Positions 14,183 through 26,545 of a DNA stretch of 64,000 nt are shown in pieces. Under the pieces are notes generated by a model. The model worked only from the letters and a program-made list of their open reading frames with translations. It was not told where the DNA came from and made no database searches. The DNA is from Psoroptes ovis. Its lineage: Eukaryota > Arthropoda > Arachnida > Sarcoptiformes > Psoroptidae. Positions within the stretch are counted from its first letter, which is position 1; the number at the start of each line of letters is the position of its first letter. Both the position numbers and the translations under genes were made by a program. The DNA lies in the NCBI GenBank assembly GCA_002943765.1, contig PQWQ01000002.1:620001-684000 (forward strand). Direction: 5' to 3'.

Positions 14183-17100
14183 ATGTTTTTCGTTATAAAA
14201 TTAATAATTTTTATAGTTTTAGTTCAAAATTATATTTTATTAATTGAATCATGTTATAAATTTAGTTCTTCACTCGGTTCATCAATAAATTTATCATCAA
14301 TTAATCCTTGTTATAATAAAAAATGTCAAGCAGGTGCTGAATGTGTTGTATCATTTGATGGCCGAACAACTGAATGTGTTTGTGTTGAAAAATGTCCATC
14401 TTATGGTGATTCAAGAGGAAGTCATTTAGTTTGTGGCAGTGATGGACGTGATTATCCAAACATTTGTGAATTAAATCGTTATGCATGTGAATTTTCAAAA
14501 AATATTTTTGTTCGTTATAATGGTTCATGTGGTATGTATAAGTGATAATTATGAATTTTATTTTATTTCAATTCATGTTCAAAAATAAGATCCATGTTAT
14601 GGCATAAAATGTCCTGCATCACAAATTTGTCAAGTGGATGATAATCGTAATCCAATATGTAAATGTGATTGTGCTTGTGGTGATGAATTTGAACCAGTTT
14701 GTGGTAGTGATGGTAAAACATATATCAACGAATGTATATTACGTGTTGAATCATGTAGATCGTCGAAAAATTTAAGAATTCTGCATCAAAAAGCTTGTTC
14801 CGAAAATAATGCATGTAAATCATTGAAATGTTCACATTATCAAGATTGTGAAATTAATCGATACGGTATAGCCACATGTCAATGTCCATCAAGTTGTAGT
14901 AAAATATTGAGGCCAGTTTGTGGTACCGATGGGCAAACATATGATTCTGAATGTGATTTAAGACGACAAGCATGTATCAATCATCGTAATGTCAGTATCC
15001 GTTATATGGGTAGCTGTGGTAAGTCTAGAATGTGCTTCTAAAAAATTTTCACACTAATATCTTGTAATTTTGTGCCATAAATTTATCTGAAATCAAGATT
15101 TAGACAATTTTTGTCATCGTAATCATGGCATTTGTAAATATGGTTCAATTTGTGGCCTATCGCCGAATGGAAATTATAGTTGTATTTGTCCACAATGTTC
15201 GGAAGAATATGCACCAGTATGTGGTAGTAATTTAATTACGTATAAAAATCTTTGCAAATTTCGTCAAGATATGTGTGAAAAACAAACTAATAATGTTACA
15301 TTTTCTGATGGTCCTTGTTATGGATGTGAAAATATCAATTGCCTTTATTATTCTAAATGTGAAACAGATGAACAAGGTGGTCATTGTGTTTGTCCCACTG
15401 AATGTTCAAAGGTATGCCAATTTTTTAAAATTATAATTTTCATTCTAACTAATTTAAAATCGGTTCAAAATAACCATAAAGAAACATGATCCTGTTTGCG
15501 GTTCTGATCTTATAACCTATACAAATGAATGTGAATTACGTGTTAGTTCATGTAAAAAAAGGCAACATATATCGATTATAAAACGTGGCCCATGTAATTC
15601 ATGTCAAAATGTTCATTGTGAATTTGGTGCACGTTGTGATAATGGTGAATGTATATGTCCAAAAAAATGTCCAACATATTTTGATCCAGTTTGTGGATCG
15701 AATAATATAACATATGAAAATCAATGTCAATTGATGGTATCGGCATGTTCAAGTTTTAAAAAAATAAATATTCAACACAAAGGTCCATGTGAAAATAAAA
15801 TTTCATCATTTAAAGGTTTGAATTTTTATTTGAAATATAAGGCGAGAAAATTCAACTTCTACCATTCTTTCATAGTTCCTGAAACATTAACAAAACGTTG
15901 TGAATTTAATACATGTAAATATGGTGGCATTTGTATGATCGATGATAATCAATATGATGAATTAGATCATCATTTTTGCTATTGCAAGTAAGTTAAATTT
16001 GATTTTTAAAAAAAATAAATTTAAATAAAATTTTTTCCACAAGTTTTAATTGTTCCATATTCACAATGAATTCTGAAAAAATTTGCGGAAGCGATGGTCG
16101 CTTGTATGAAAATGAATGCATATATCGGGAAGAAATTTGTAATCGCCAACAGGATATTAAAAAAATGGATTCATTATTTTGTAAAAGATTTTCCAATATA
16201 CCATGTCAAGGGCAACCACCATTGATCAATGAACATTCAAAAAAAGAATATGATTGTCATCATCAAAGCTGTCCAAAGAATAGTTATTGTCATAAAGCAT
16301 TGGATTTCGCAAAATGTTGTCAAGAATTAGACTTTGATGAAGACTGTTCTGAAACAATATTTGGTTGTTGTTCGGACAAAAAATCATTAGCATTAGGACC
16401 AAATCAAGCCGGTTGTCCTAGCAAATGTCAGTGTAATAGACTTGGATCATATCTCGCCAAATGTAATCCGCAAACACATCAATGCTATTGTAAACCAGGT
16501 GTTGGTGGCCTGCGTTGTGATCGTTGTGAAGCTGGTTTTTGGGGTTTGCATAAAATATCTGAAGGAAATGCTGGATGTATTCCATGCAAATGTAATAAAA
16601 TAGGATCATCACGTATTGATTGCGATCAAATGACTGGTCGCTGTGCCTGCAAGCAAGGATTTCAAGGAATGAAATGTGATATCTGCTCTAAATCAGTTTT
16701 CGATAATCTTGATCGATGTCCTATCGATTCTGCAATGACAATTAATTCAACTCCATGTTTCAATAATCAACAATGTAATTTCAGTGCAATTTGTAAAAAT
16801 TCTCAATGTATTTGTGATTTTGATTGCCCATTCAATGCCGATCCAATTTGTGGAAGTGATGGAAAAATTTATGAATCAGAATGTCATCTCAAAATGTATT
16901 CATGTCATACACAAAAATTGATCTTAACACAACCATCGGAACGATGTTATCCAACAACACTTTCATTATTGCTATCTGAAGATTCAGCAACAACTAGCCC
17001 AGTCCGTCGTTCAACAAGACATCAAAATTATGATGATCATCTTACAAAAATATTAGACACATCTGATAATGAAATTATAATGAATACAGGTCCAACAATG

Positions 17101-19524
17101 CCAACAATGATTGATTATGATTATCATTATGAAGAATCGAGAATCATACATTTCAATGGCAATTCAATGATTGAAATGGACACATTGAAAGCACATTCAA
17201 AATTGAAAATTAAGCTAGAAATAATTCCATTTAGTCCGGATGGTATTATTCTATTCAACGGGCAAACAAACACAGGAGAAGGAGATTATATTGCATTAAT
17301 TTTAAAAAATTCATTCATCGAACTTAGATTTAATTTAGGAAGTGGAACAGTAGTGTTGAAAGGGTCGAAACAAATTTCATTAGGTCATAATATAAATATA
17401 CAAGTTAATCGACGATTTACTGAAGCTTCATTATCAATAAATAATGATCAAATTATTGGCAAAAGTGAAGGACCACATAAACTTCTTGATTTGGGCCATA
17501 ATTTATTCATCGGTGGATTACCGATTTTGAATCAGAAAAGAATTCTCGACATATTGACAGTGAAAACAAATTTTACCGGATGTCTACATTCATTGATTAT
17601 TAATGATGAACCCATTCATTTAGATAATAATAAATCTCGAAATAATTATATTTGGAATAATATTGAAAATTGTAACAAAAATACATGTAATTTATCATTT
17701 TGTAAAAATGGTGGCAAATGTCGTCAACGTAATCTGTCATATAAATGTATTTGTCCAAGAGAATATATTGGTGATCAATGTGAAATCAAAATTTGTTCTG
17801 GCCATAAATGTACATTCTGTCAAAATGATCATTATTTTTGTAATCAATGTAATGTTTTTATTCTAATTTTTTTTCATAATCAAATTTTGATTTTTCAAAA
17901 TTTCTCCTCTTTCTAGCCCATTCAATTCCGGTGATGGATTTTTGGAATCAATCATATATTCAATTGCCTACATTACATGGTGTTAGTCAAACATTTTTGA
18001 TTGAAAGTAAGTATTTTTTCTTGAATGAATTTCTCAAAAAATTTTAAATTAATTTTTAAATGAAAAATTAGTATGGCTGATGACACGAGCAATGAATGGC
18101 TTAATAATGTTCAATGGTCATACGCAGGGTGATTTTTTACGATTACAATTGGACAAAGGTCACATTTGCTTTGATTTTAATCTTGGAAATTCACCAAATA
18201 AAAGGTATTTCTTCGATAAAACTAAATTTGGTTTGAATTATAACTCTGTAATTTTAATTTTATCAATCATAAAAAATAGTGGAACCGTATCAATCAAGTA
18301 AGTTGCCATCAAATTCACGAAGTTATGTGAATTATAACATTCATTATTACAGGTCAAAAAATCGTTTAAATCTCGGTAAATGGCATCGTATCGTCATGAT
18401 AAGTCAATCAAAAATTGGAATGTTACAAATAGATGATGAGTACGCATCTAATACATGATTTGAAATTTATTTTAAGCATTTTTCAATGTTCATTAGGCCA
18501 ATGATAACTGATATGGCGATTGGAAATTTGAATGAATTGAATTTGAATCAGCCATTGTATTTAGGTGGTTTGCCATTATCTCAAAATGTTAGCAATTTTA
18601 ATGGTGCTATACAACGTATCGTCATTAATGGAATTATTCAGCGCAATATTATCGATAAAGCACAAGATTTGGTCAATGTGCAACCATATCAGGGGCCACC
18701 TTGTGGCATTGAAAATCCATGCAAAAATAATGGTCGATGTGTGTCATGGCTAAATTCATTTATTTGTCATTGTCAACAAGGTTATCATGGTGAATTGTGT
18801 GATAAAGGTGAATTGAAAATATTTTATGATCAAGTTCAAAAATTTAATTTTTATTTATTTCAGATTCCGATAAAATTATAAAACAATTTCAGTATTCACC
18901 AAACAACATTACAGCTGTCGATTTGAACACGTAAGTATAAGTTTCAATGTCAAATATTTTGTATTGATTCAAATATCAATTGATTAAAAATAGAATCAAT
19001 TATCAAAAAAATTTAATTGAATTGAAACTACGCACGAAAAATGAAAATGGATTAATTTTTTGGCTGGGAAATGAATCAAATGCGATATCGGATTATATTT
19101 CATTGATATTAGTGGACGGTTATTTAGAATTTAGTTATAATCTCGGTACACGTTCAAATTATTTCAGCATAAAAAGTCAGATAAAAATAAATGATGGTGA
19201 ATTGCATCACATTTTATTGACAAGGTTTGTGATTGATGTTTTAAAAATTGTTTTTAAAAAAATTTATTTAAATTGTTTATTAATAGGGATAAACGGATTG
19301 GCATAATGGAATTGAATGAAAAATACATGTATAGTTCTGTATCACAAAATGGTACTAATGAATTAAATACAAATGGAAAATTATGGATCGGTGGTTGCCA
19401 ATCATTACCGAATGGTTTGTCATCATCTTATTATAAAATTTTTAATGGTTGTATAGATTTATTTAAAATTGATGGAATTTTGATCATAAATAATGTAAAT
19501 AGTTTATACAATTGTTCATTATAG
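14183..19524 (+). CDS. agrn: Agrin, secreted form (Kazal-rich, LamG heparan sulfate proteoglycan core)
   Basis: Exons: 14183-14531, 14590-15018, 15104-15411 (or from 15098), 15482-15815, 15876-15987, 16044-17848, 17917-18006, 18072-18204 (or to 18297), 18353-18439, 18497-18807, 18864-18930, 18994-19224, 19287-19524; about 1,497 residues. A hydrophobic signal peptide (residues 1-23) is followed by seven Kazal/follistatin modules (motifs VCGSDGRDY, PVCGSDGKTY, PVCGTDGQTY and others), a Cys-rich linker, two laminin-EGF modules with the agrin hallmark CKPGVGGLRCDRCEAGFW, an eighth Kazal, LamG1, EGF, LamG2, EGF and LamG3. The protein should be a basement-membrane organiser that binds laminin and dystroglycan-type receptors. 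Unlike vertebrate agrin there is no NtA domain and no SEA domain; only a ~65-residue linker joins the last Kazal to LamG1. The divergent neighbour at 1-10183 is probably its paralogue. Confidence 0.9.
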
Positions 19525-19526
19525 AT

Positions 19527-19551
19527 CATAATAAAACGTAATTTTATTATG
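19527..19551. terminator. Palindromic bidirectional poly(A) signal shared by agrin and UXT
   Basis: A perfect 10-5-10 palindrome (CATAATAAAA, CGTAA, TTTTATTATG) sits between the two convergent stop codons. It supplies AATAAA on the plus strand at 19530-19535, five bases after the agrin stop, and AATAAA on the minus strand at 19548-19543, overlapping the UXT stop codon. The sequence is direct evidence; use of both signals is inferred. Confidence 0.6.
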
Positions 19552-20090
19552 AATCATTATCGTTGCTATTTCTTAATTGATCAATCAAATTTAATATGAT
19601 TTTAATGTGAGCTTTGATCTTCGATATATTTTCCATTAAATTATCGATTGATTTTTTCAGATAATCAGTTTTAAAATTAATGAATTTCAATGCTTCATCT
19701 AATGTCAATTCGACGTAACAATCTAATCCAACACAAAGATATATTCGATCAGTATTTGGTCTAAAATTAGAAAAAGTCAATCGTATTAAATTCATTTAGG
19801 CTCAAAAGTCAAATCAATACATACATAACACATTGTACATAACAATTCGACCCGAGATCATTCATTGTTTTCAATGATTTTAAATCATTTTGTTTGATTA
19901 AATCGATGGTAGATTTAATATTATTATAATTCGTAATTTGTTCAGAAAATTTTTCATATTTCACCGATAATTTTTGTAAATCTTTTTTCAAAACATTTTC
20001 AACAAAATTTTCATAACGTAATATCGATTCATCGATCGAAACGGTAGATGATTCAAGTAAATAATCGGTAATTTTGTCTGAAATTTCCAT
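19547..20090 (-). CDS. uxt: UXT, prefoldin-like alpha-class subunit
   Basis: Two exons: 20090-19825 and 19760-19547, with the donor GTATGT chosen because it restores the family motif around VIPNTDRIYLCVGL. The product is about 159 residues, matching the usual ~157. Conserved features include LRYENFVENVL near the start, DLGSNCYVQ in the hairpin region and VELTLDEALKFI with KAHI near the end. Two coiled-coil helices flank a beta hairpin, as in alpha prefoldins. UXT belongs to the URI/R2TP prefoldin-like complex that helps assemble RNA polymerases, and also acts as a nuclear receptor and NF-kB cofactor in mammals. It converges on agrin with 22 bp between stops. Confidence 0.9.
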
Positions 20091-20899
20091 TATTTATTTA
20101 TTTTTATTTTTTGATCAAACAAAATAACCAAGAAACACGTGATCGTTTTAAACATAAACATTAACCTTCATCATCATCATTTTGAAGGCTAATGGGAAAA
20201 TTTGAATTTTTAAATTTCATAATTTTCAAATTTCATGATTTTTAAATTAAAATTTTATTTTATTCCATCTTCTCATCATCAAAAACTTTGTATATTTACA
20301 AAATTTTCATTTTTCATTGTAATTATAAAGCGGAAAAAAACATTAATGTTCAAAGTGTTATAGCACAAACAAAATCAAAATTTAAAACTATTTTTTTTCA
20401 TTTTTTTTTCATCAAAAAATCACATATTTTTCAAAATCAAGTTTGATTATTACAATAATAATAATAATAATAAACGATATTCAGTGGTTCAATTAATGTT
20501 TAGAATATTAGAAAAGAAAAAAAATGTTTACATATCAATTATGTGATCAACCATTGTGTATTAGGGTGTTGGACTACAAATCTGAATGAAAATTTTAAAA
20601 AATCGTGAAAAAAATGTATTTAAAAAAGTATATGAGATGAAATCCTATTTCTAGTTACGTTTTAACTTGCTTGAATTTTATCAAATTTTCAGAAAATTAT
20701 TGAAAAATAATCCAATTTTTAAAACATTTAAAAAATAATGCTGATAATTATTTTAAAATTATTATTTTTTTTTGGTTTTGTTCCACAAAAATTATATCAT
20801 TGATATTCAGTGTAATTGTTTGTTTTTTGTGTGTGCAAATTTTTGTCGGAAAAAAATGAATAAATAGGATCAAATTGATCCAAGATATTTTCACAAGAT
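20091..20899. other. Intergenic, UXT 5' side to CTTNBP2NL 3' end
   Basis: About 0.8 kb of AT-rich DNA with an (AAT)n run near 20455. It holds the UXT promoter (E-box at 20136-20141) and the 3' flank of the next minus-strand gene. No coding signal was seen. Confidence 0.6.
20136..20141. promoter_or_regulatory. E-box CACGTG upstream of UXT
   Basis: A palindromic CACGTG lies 46-51 bp before the UXT start codon. This is a Myc/Max- or USF-type site and one of few in this AT-rich window. Function is inferred from position only. Confidence 0.35.
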
Positions 20900-22899
20900 T
20901 CAACTTTTACCATCAAAACTAAATTTTTTCAATAATGATAATGTAGTAGTAGTTCCTTGTTTTTGTTGTTGTTGTTGTGCATTGTTGGCGCTATTGTTGG
21001 TGATAGTTGGAGATTTATTTGTATTATTAGTATTTACTTTATTAATAGTTGTTGTTGTTTTTGATGGATTTGTAATTTTATTATTGTTATTATTATTATT
21101 ATTACTATGATTTGTTATTGCATTCGAATCTTTAGTATTATTATTATTAATATTATTATTTATATTTGATTTAGTAAATGATAATAATGCTTGATGAGGA
21201 AGAACTGGTCTAATGGTTGGTTTATTCGGCGGTATTGGTGGCGGTATCGGTCTTTGACCGGATGAAGGTTTTTTTACCATTGTTCCAGTCGTTGATACCG
21301 ATGATAATGTAGATGCCGTTGTTGATGATACTGTTGTAGTGACTGGTGCTGCTATAACTGTAGCAGCCGTCGTCGTTGTAGCTTTAGTTGCAGTTTTGAC
21401 AGAATTTTCATAAAACATAACAGTTTGTTTAACACTTGTGTCGATCTGTTGCTTTGATGATTTATCAATGTCATCATTTTTCTCATCGACATGATCAGCT
21501 GCAATAGTTGTGGTTGATTTATTTTTCGTACATGAATTTGCTATCGTACAATGATTAGACTGTTGTTGTTGTTGCTGTTTAGGTTGTGGCACAGGTATCG
21601 ATGGCGGTGGTAATATAGTATTGGAATTCACATCTTGAATACTTTTAGCTGTCGCCGTTACTGAATGTGCTGTAGCAGTACCTTTATTGAGATTATTAGC
21701 TGCCGTTATCGGTGGAATCGGTTGAGCAACACTAGCTTTTGGATGAAATACTGGATTTACGGAAGAAAATGATTGAACTTTTGGTCCTACTGGCATCGTC
21801 GTTACAATTGATGAGCGTACACCTTCACCAAGATTCCATTTTTCTTGATCAATATTATTGCTAGAAATTGTTTTTGATATTTTACTACCGTCCGATAATT
21901 GAGCTTGTAATTGTTCTACTAATTTACGTAAACGATCATTTTCTAGCACTAATGCCTTATTTTTTGCTTCATTTGTTTCTAATTTTTGTCGAAATTCTTG
22001 TCTTTCTTTTTCAAAGTCAGTCATATATTTTTCTAATTCAGCCTCCATCTGCAATGAACGCTTACTTTCATCTTCAAGTCCTTCAACCATTTCAGCCATT
22101 TTACGCTTCTCCATGTTCAAGGTTTGTTCTAATTGATCATTTTGATGTTTTTCATCAATTAGTCTCAATATCAATTGTTTACGCTCATTCAACAATGATA
22201 ATACTATTTGTTTCATATTTTCTTTCGTTTCATTTAATTGTTGAGTTAATTCCTTAATTTTTTCATCTTGTTCAATACGATCATCATTATCATGATCATT
22301 ACTGTCATTTTTATTTTTATTTACATTGTTTTTTGCTTTTTCCTTTTCATATTCATTGAGCAAATTTTCATATTGATTCTCTAATGTTTTTATGCGATCG
22401 TTAGCTTTTAAGTGCAATCTTCGTTGATTATTGATCAAATTTTCTAATTGAAATGTTTTAATATTATACAATGCTAATGTTGTTCTATAATCTAATGATG
22501 GATCATAAATGGCAAATGAATCACGTGACAATGCAATTAATGGATCGATTGAGTATTTAATTGTTTGTTCTGCTGTCAATTCTGACAATTGATTACTATT
22601 CAATTGACAATCATCGATTTGTCTAGTTGTTTTAAATCCACTAATTTGTTGTTTAGATGATGGCAAAGATTGTAATGGATATAATAAACGTTTTATTTGC
22701 TCAGATTTCAATACAGCAATCGTTATTTCACGAGCTTGCAATTCACCTTCAAGCATTGAAACTAATTTAAGTAAATCAGGCTTACTTAAATCTAGTTTCG
22801 AATTACGCTACAATGTTAAATGAAAAAAAAAATGATTAATAAATTAATTTTCAAAAATAATTATAAAATTACCTTCAATGTTGTATTGAAGAAAGACAT
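20900..22899 (-). CDS. CTTNBP2NL: CTTNBP2 N-terminal-like protein (cortactin-binding, coiled coil)
   Basis: Two exons: 22899-22873 (nine codons) and 22807-20900, about 644 residues, close to the human protein (639). The N-terminus carries the CortBP2 signature LSKPDLLKLVSMLEGELQAR, followed by the conserved DPLIALSRDSFA block. Residues ~100-310 form a long Glu/Lys/Gln-rich coiled coil. The second half is low complexity, with Gln, Thr/Ala and Asn runs, but keeps the proline motif RPIPPPIPPNKP seen near the C-terminus of CTTNBP2NL. The family binds cortactin and striatin/STRIPAK phosphatase complexes and controls branched-actin dynamics. The first exon is short; the start is supported by an in-frame ATG and a good donor. 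It is divergent from GNL3. Confidence 0.85.
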
Positions 22900-23600
22900 T
22901 ATTGCTTGATAGGTATTGATATTAATTTATTGTATTATCAACGATTAGATCGACTTCAAAAGATATTCAATCAAATAATGAAACAAAAACAAATTAACAA
23001 ATTATCATTCTTTTTCATTCTTTAAATCGAGGAATATTTTTTAGCTTTTCATTCTTTTATATATAAACGATGACATAATACGGGAAAACGATTTCAATCA
23101 TGAAAAAAAAAACAAATAACAAATAAATAACAATTTGAAAAAAAAAATTCAGATGAAAATGATACAGAATTATGCCTTGTTTTTTATATGAACTTGAAGA
23201 AAATTCATTGATATTATTTCCATTTAATTCAATTCATTAAAAAAATCAATATTTTCAATAAACACAACAAAAAATTAAATAATGAATCAAATTGACAATT
23301 CTCTCTTTTTGCTTTCAAAATCATTTGTTTATCTCAAAATTATGGCATTAACACAAATACATTAATTCTGCTCATTTTGTTTGCTGGTAATTTGGTGTTC
23401 AAACGGTTAAGACATTGCCGTAGTACCGCCCATTCCGTCATTTGTGACGAGTGAAATTTTTAAATGTCTCATCGCGCATAATGCCAGATGGCAGCAGGAA
23501 ACACTGAAAGATTCACATGTAACCACGTGTTTTGTTTACCTTGATTTTTAATTCATTTTAAATTTTTGTTGATATTTTTTTGTCGGTAAATTTTATCAAA
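22900..23600. promoter_or_regulatory. Divergent promoter region between CTTNBP2NL and GNL3
   Basis: There are 701 bp between opposing start codons. Positions ~23390-23535 are clearly richer in GC than the surroundings and include a TTTGTGACGAGTG block, CATCGCGCATAATG and a CACGTG E-box at 23524-23529, 72-77 bp before the GNL3 ATG. No TATA box is obvious on the GNL3 side, as is common for housekeeping promoters. Confidence 0.5.
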
Positions 23601-25387
23601 ATGACCAAAGGATTTCATAGTAAGTATTCTTATAATGTTTTTAGATTGTATTTTATTAATGAATTAATGCTTTTTTCCATAAAGAAAAACCAAGTAAACG
23701 CATACCTGCTAAACGACGGTATAAAATTGAGAAAAAAGTACGTGAACACAATAGAAAGTTGAGAAAAGAAATGAAAAATAAAACAAAAAGTCGTCGACGT
23801 AAAGATCCGGGCATACCTAATAGTTTACCATTCAAAGAACAAATATTAAATGAAATTCAAGAACATAAAAAAATTGCCGAAGAAATTAAGCAATCACAGA
23901 AGTTGCAATTGAAAAAGAATCGTCAAGCTAAAATGCAAGAAACCGATGAAGATAAGCGTAAACGTGAAATTGAAGCATTATTAATGAATGCTGAAAAACG
24001 TGCTTATGAATTTGAAAATAAAACGACTGTCGATGAATATTTGGTTTCAGATTCTGATTCCACTAATGTATCGAATACAAAATCATTCTATAAAGATGTG
24101 CTAAAAGTCATTGAATCATCTGATATCATCATACAAGTTGTTGATGCACGTGATCCACTTGGCACACGTTGTTTTGAAATTGAAAATATTGTGTCGAAAA
24201 ATTATCCAGATAAAAAAATGATTATATTGATGAATAAATGTGATCTGATCCCAAAAAATAATCTATTGAAATGGTTACAATACCTTCGTAATTACTGTGT
24301 TACGATTCCATTCAAAGCATGTACACAGACACAAAAACAAAATCTTAGTTCAAGTAAAGTGAATATTTTACAAAGTTCAAATGAATTAATGAAGTCGAGT
24401 AAATGCATTGGTTTGGATTTTTTAATGAAAATTTTGAATAATTATTGTCATAACAAAAATGTTAAAACATCGATTGTAATTGGTATTGTTGGCTTCCCAA
24501 ATGTTGGAAAATCAAGTGTTATAAATAGCCTCAAACGATCTTATGTATGCAACGTTGGTCCTACACCTGGTCTAACGCGATCAATGCAAACAATTTCTTT
24601 GGATAAAAAAATCAAATTAATCGATTCACCTGGTATTGTTTTTGCTAAAAATAACGATATTCAATCAACAGCATCATCATCATCGATATTAGCATTACGT
24701 AATGCAATCAATATTGATAAATTAGATGATCCAATAAATCCTATACAAGCAATATTGAATCGTGTTAATGCATCAGATCTAATGCGTATCTATGGTTTAA
24801 CTGAATTCAAAAATGTACAAGAATTCCTTATATTAATCGCCAAGCGTTTTGGAAAAATTATCCGAGGTGGACGTTATGATTTAGAATCATCTGCAAAAAA
24901 AGTTTTACATGATTGGAATTGTGGAAAATTAAAATATTATACAATACCGCCAGAACAATCACAATCAACTATCGATGTAAAGATTGTGAATGAAATTGGA
25001 AAAGAATTTGATATCAACAATATGACATATGAAGAAATGATGGATGAAAATTTAGAACAATTCGGAAACAATTACAATAATGATGAATCATTTGCAGTGA
25101 AAACTGAATTTCAAATAGATAATGATGATGATGATGTTTGTATGGAAACAGATTCGACATCGACATCGAAAGTTACATCATCATCGACAAATAAATCAGA
25201 TGATAATGATGTTGAAATGAAAGAATTATCAGGAATGCAATTGAATAAAAGCTTACGGCAACAATTTAAAAAACAACGAAAACACCGGAAAAAAGATGCA
25301 AAATTATCGAATCAATTTGAACAAATACAATTAAAATCGATAACAACAAATAATGATGATAATTATGATTTTGATGAATTTTTTTGA
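23601..25387 (+). CDS. GNL3: Nucleostemin-type nucleolar GTPase (GNL3/GNL3L family)
   Basis: Exon 1 is 23601-23619 and exon 2 is 23685-25387, giving about 573 residues. The basic N-terminus contains KKVREHNRKLRKE and RRRKDPGIPNS, typical of the GN3L_Grn1 region. The GTPase domain is circularly permuted: DARDPLGTRC, then G4 NKCDLIP, then G1 GFPNVGKSS, then G3 DSPG, the YlqF/YawG order. The C-terminal third is acidic and Ser/Thr-rich, ending in a basic Lys/Arg cluster and an acidic tail. Members act in the nucleolus in pre-60S ribosome maturation and export. GNL3 versus GNL3L cannot be settled by eye; arthropods usually have one such gene (NS1 in Drosophila). Confidence 0.92.
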
Positions 25388-26545
25388 AATTTTTTATAAT
25401 TAAAAATAATATAAAAGACCATTGAATAAATATTTCGTTTTATTTGAATTTCAATATGAAATTTTCAATCGATCGAATTCTGATGGTGCTAGAATATATT
25501 TTATTTAAAATCATAATTTTTCAAAAAAATGATTTTCTCGAATATTTTCATTTTTTTTCATTTAAAATATTCGATCTAATCACCGATAAGAATTCAATCA
25601 TTTGAAAATTCAATAATTTATTGAATGATGATAATCGATGTATTTCGCAATGATTTGGACGATGAAAACGCAGTGATTTGACAAAGTCAAAGTGAAAGTT
25701 CTTGTTTGAACCGAAAATCTATTCAAATCATGGATGAATCAAGAATGCAAAAATGGAAAAATAATAATTTCAATCATCAATTTCCATTAGGTGTTTGATA
25801 TTATTCAAATAAAAATAAAGAATCGAAAATTCAACATGAATGATTCATATTTGTCAACGATAGATTCATTCATTCATTTTTCGGCCATCTTTAGATGTGT
25901 GAATTATTATGATTTGGTTTGATATGTTAGTTTGTTTGTCGGTTTGTTTGCATAACCATTTTTCAAGTACCTAAAATATACATTTTTTGTTTTGTTTTGT
26001 TTTGTTGGTACTTAAAAAAAACCAAACACATACCAACCTCTCTAGCCTCTTAGAAAAGCAAATACAAATGTAAATGGTGATAATAATAATGATTTAATTT
26101 TTTTCCTAATTCAAAATTCAAATGAATTCAAAAGAATATGAAAAAAAAATAAATTCAAATGAAATGTAAATATTGATGAAGAAACAGAAATGAATTGAAA
26201 AATGATTTGAATCATAATGGAAAATGATGTAAATTCAATAATTTTTCTTTGCAAAATAAGTCAATGAGTGTATTGGCAGTTAATGATGATGATGATGTTT
26301 CAACATTTATTGAAAAATTAATTCAAAGACAAATAAAATGGGACCATCATCTTCACCTATAATTCACCGTGTTTAAAATTCATTTTGAATTAGAAATTTC
26401 AGAAAAATTATCATAATCGCTGCGCATGCTTTTTGGTAGCCACGCGCTCCAGATGTTTTGATATTTTTGTGGTTTTTAAATTTTTGTTTTCTTCAATTAT
26501 CAATTTGTTTTTCAAATTATTTAATTCTTTCAATCAAAATTAAAA
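25388..26545. other. Intergenic between GNL3 and BOD1
   Basis: 1.16 kb. An AATAAA at about 25425 could end GNL3 transcripts. A (TTTG)n tract at ~25985-26005 is bracketed by AAGTACC and GGTACTT inverted heptamers (25965-26013). Near the BOD1 side a GC-richer block (26417-26455) holds TGCGCATGC. No coding region was seen. Confidence 0.55.
26421..26429. promoter_or_regulatory. NRF1/Ewg-like site TGCGCATGC upstream of BOD1
   Basis: This palindromic core matches the known NRF-1 (Drosophila Ewg) recognition sequence. It lies about 117 bp before the BOD1 start in a GC-richer patch. It is likely a housekeeping promoter element; not tested. Confidence 0.4.
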
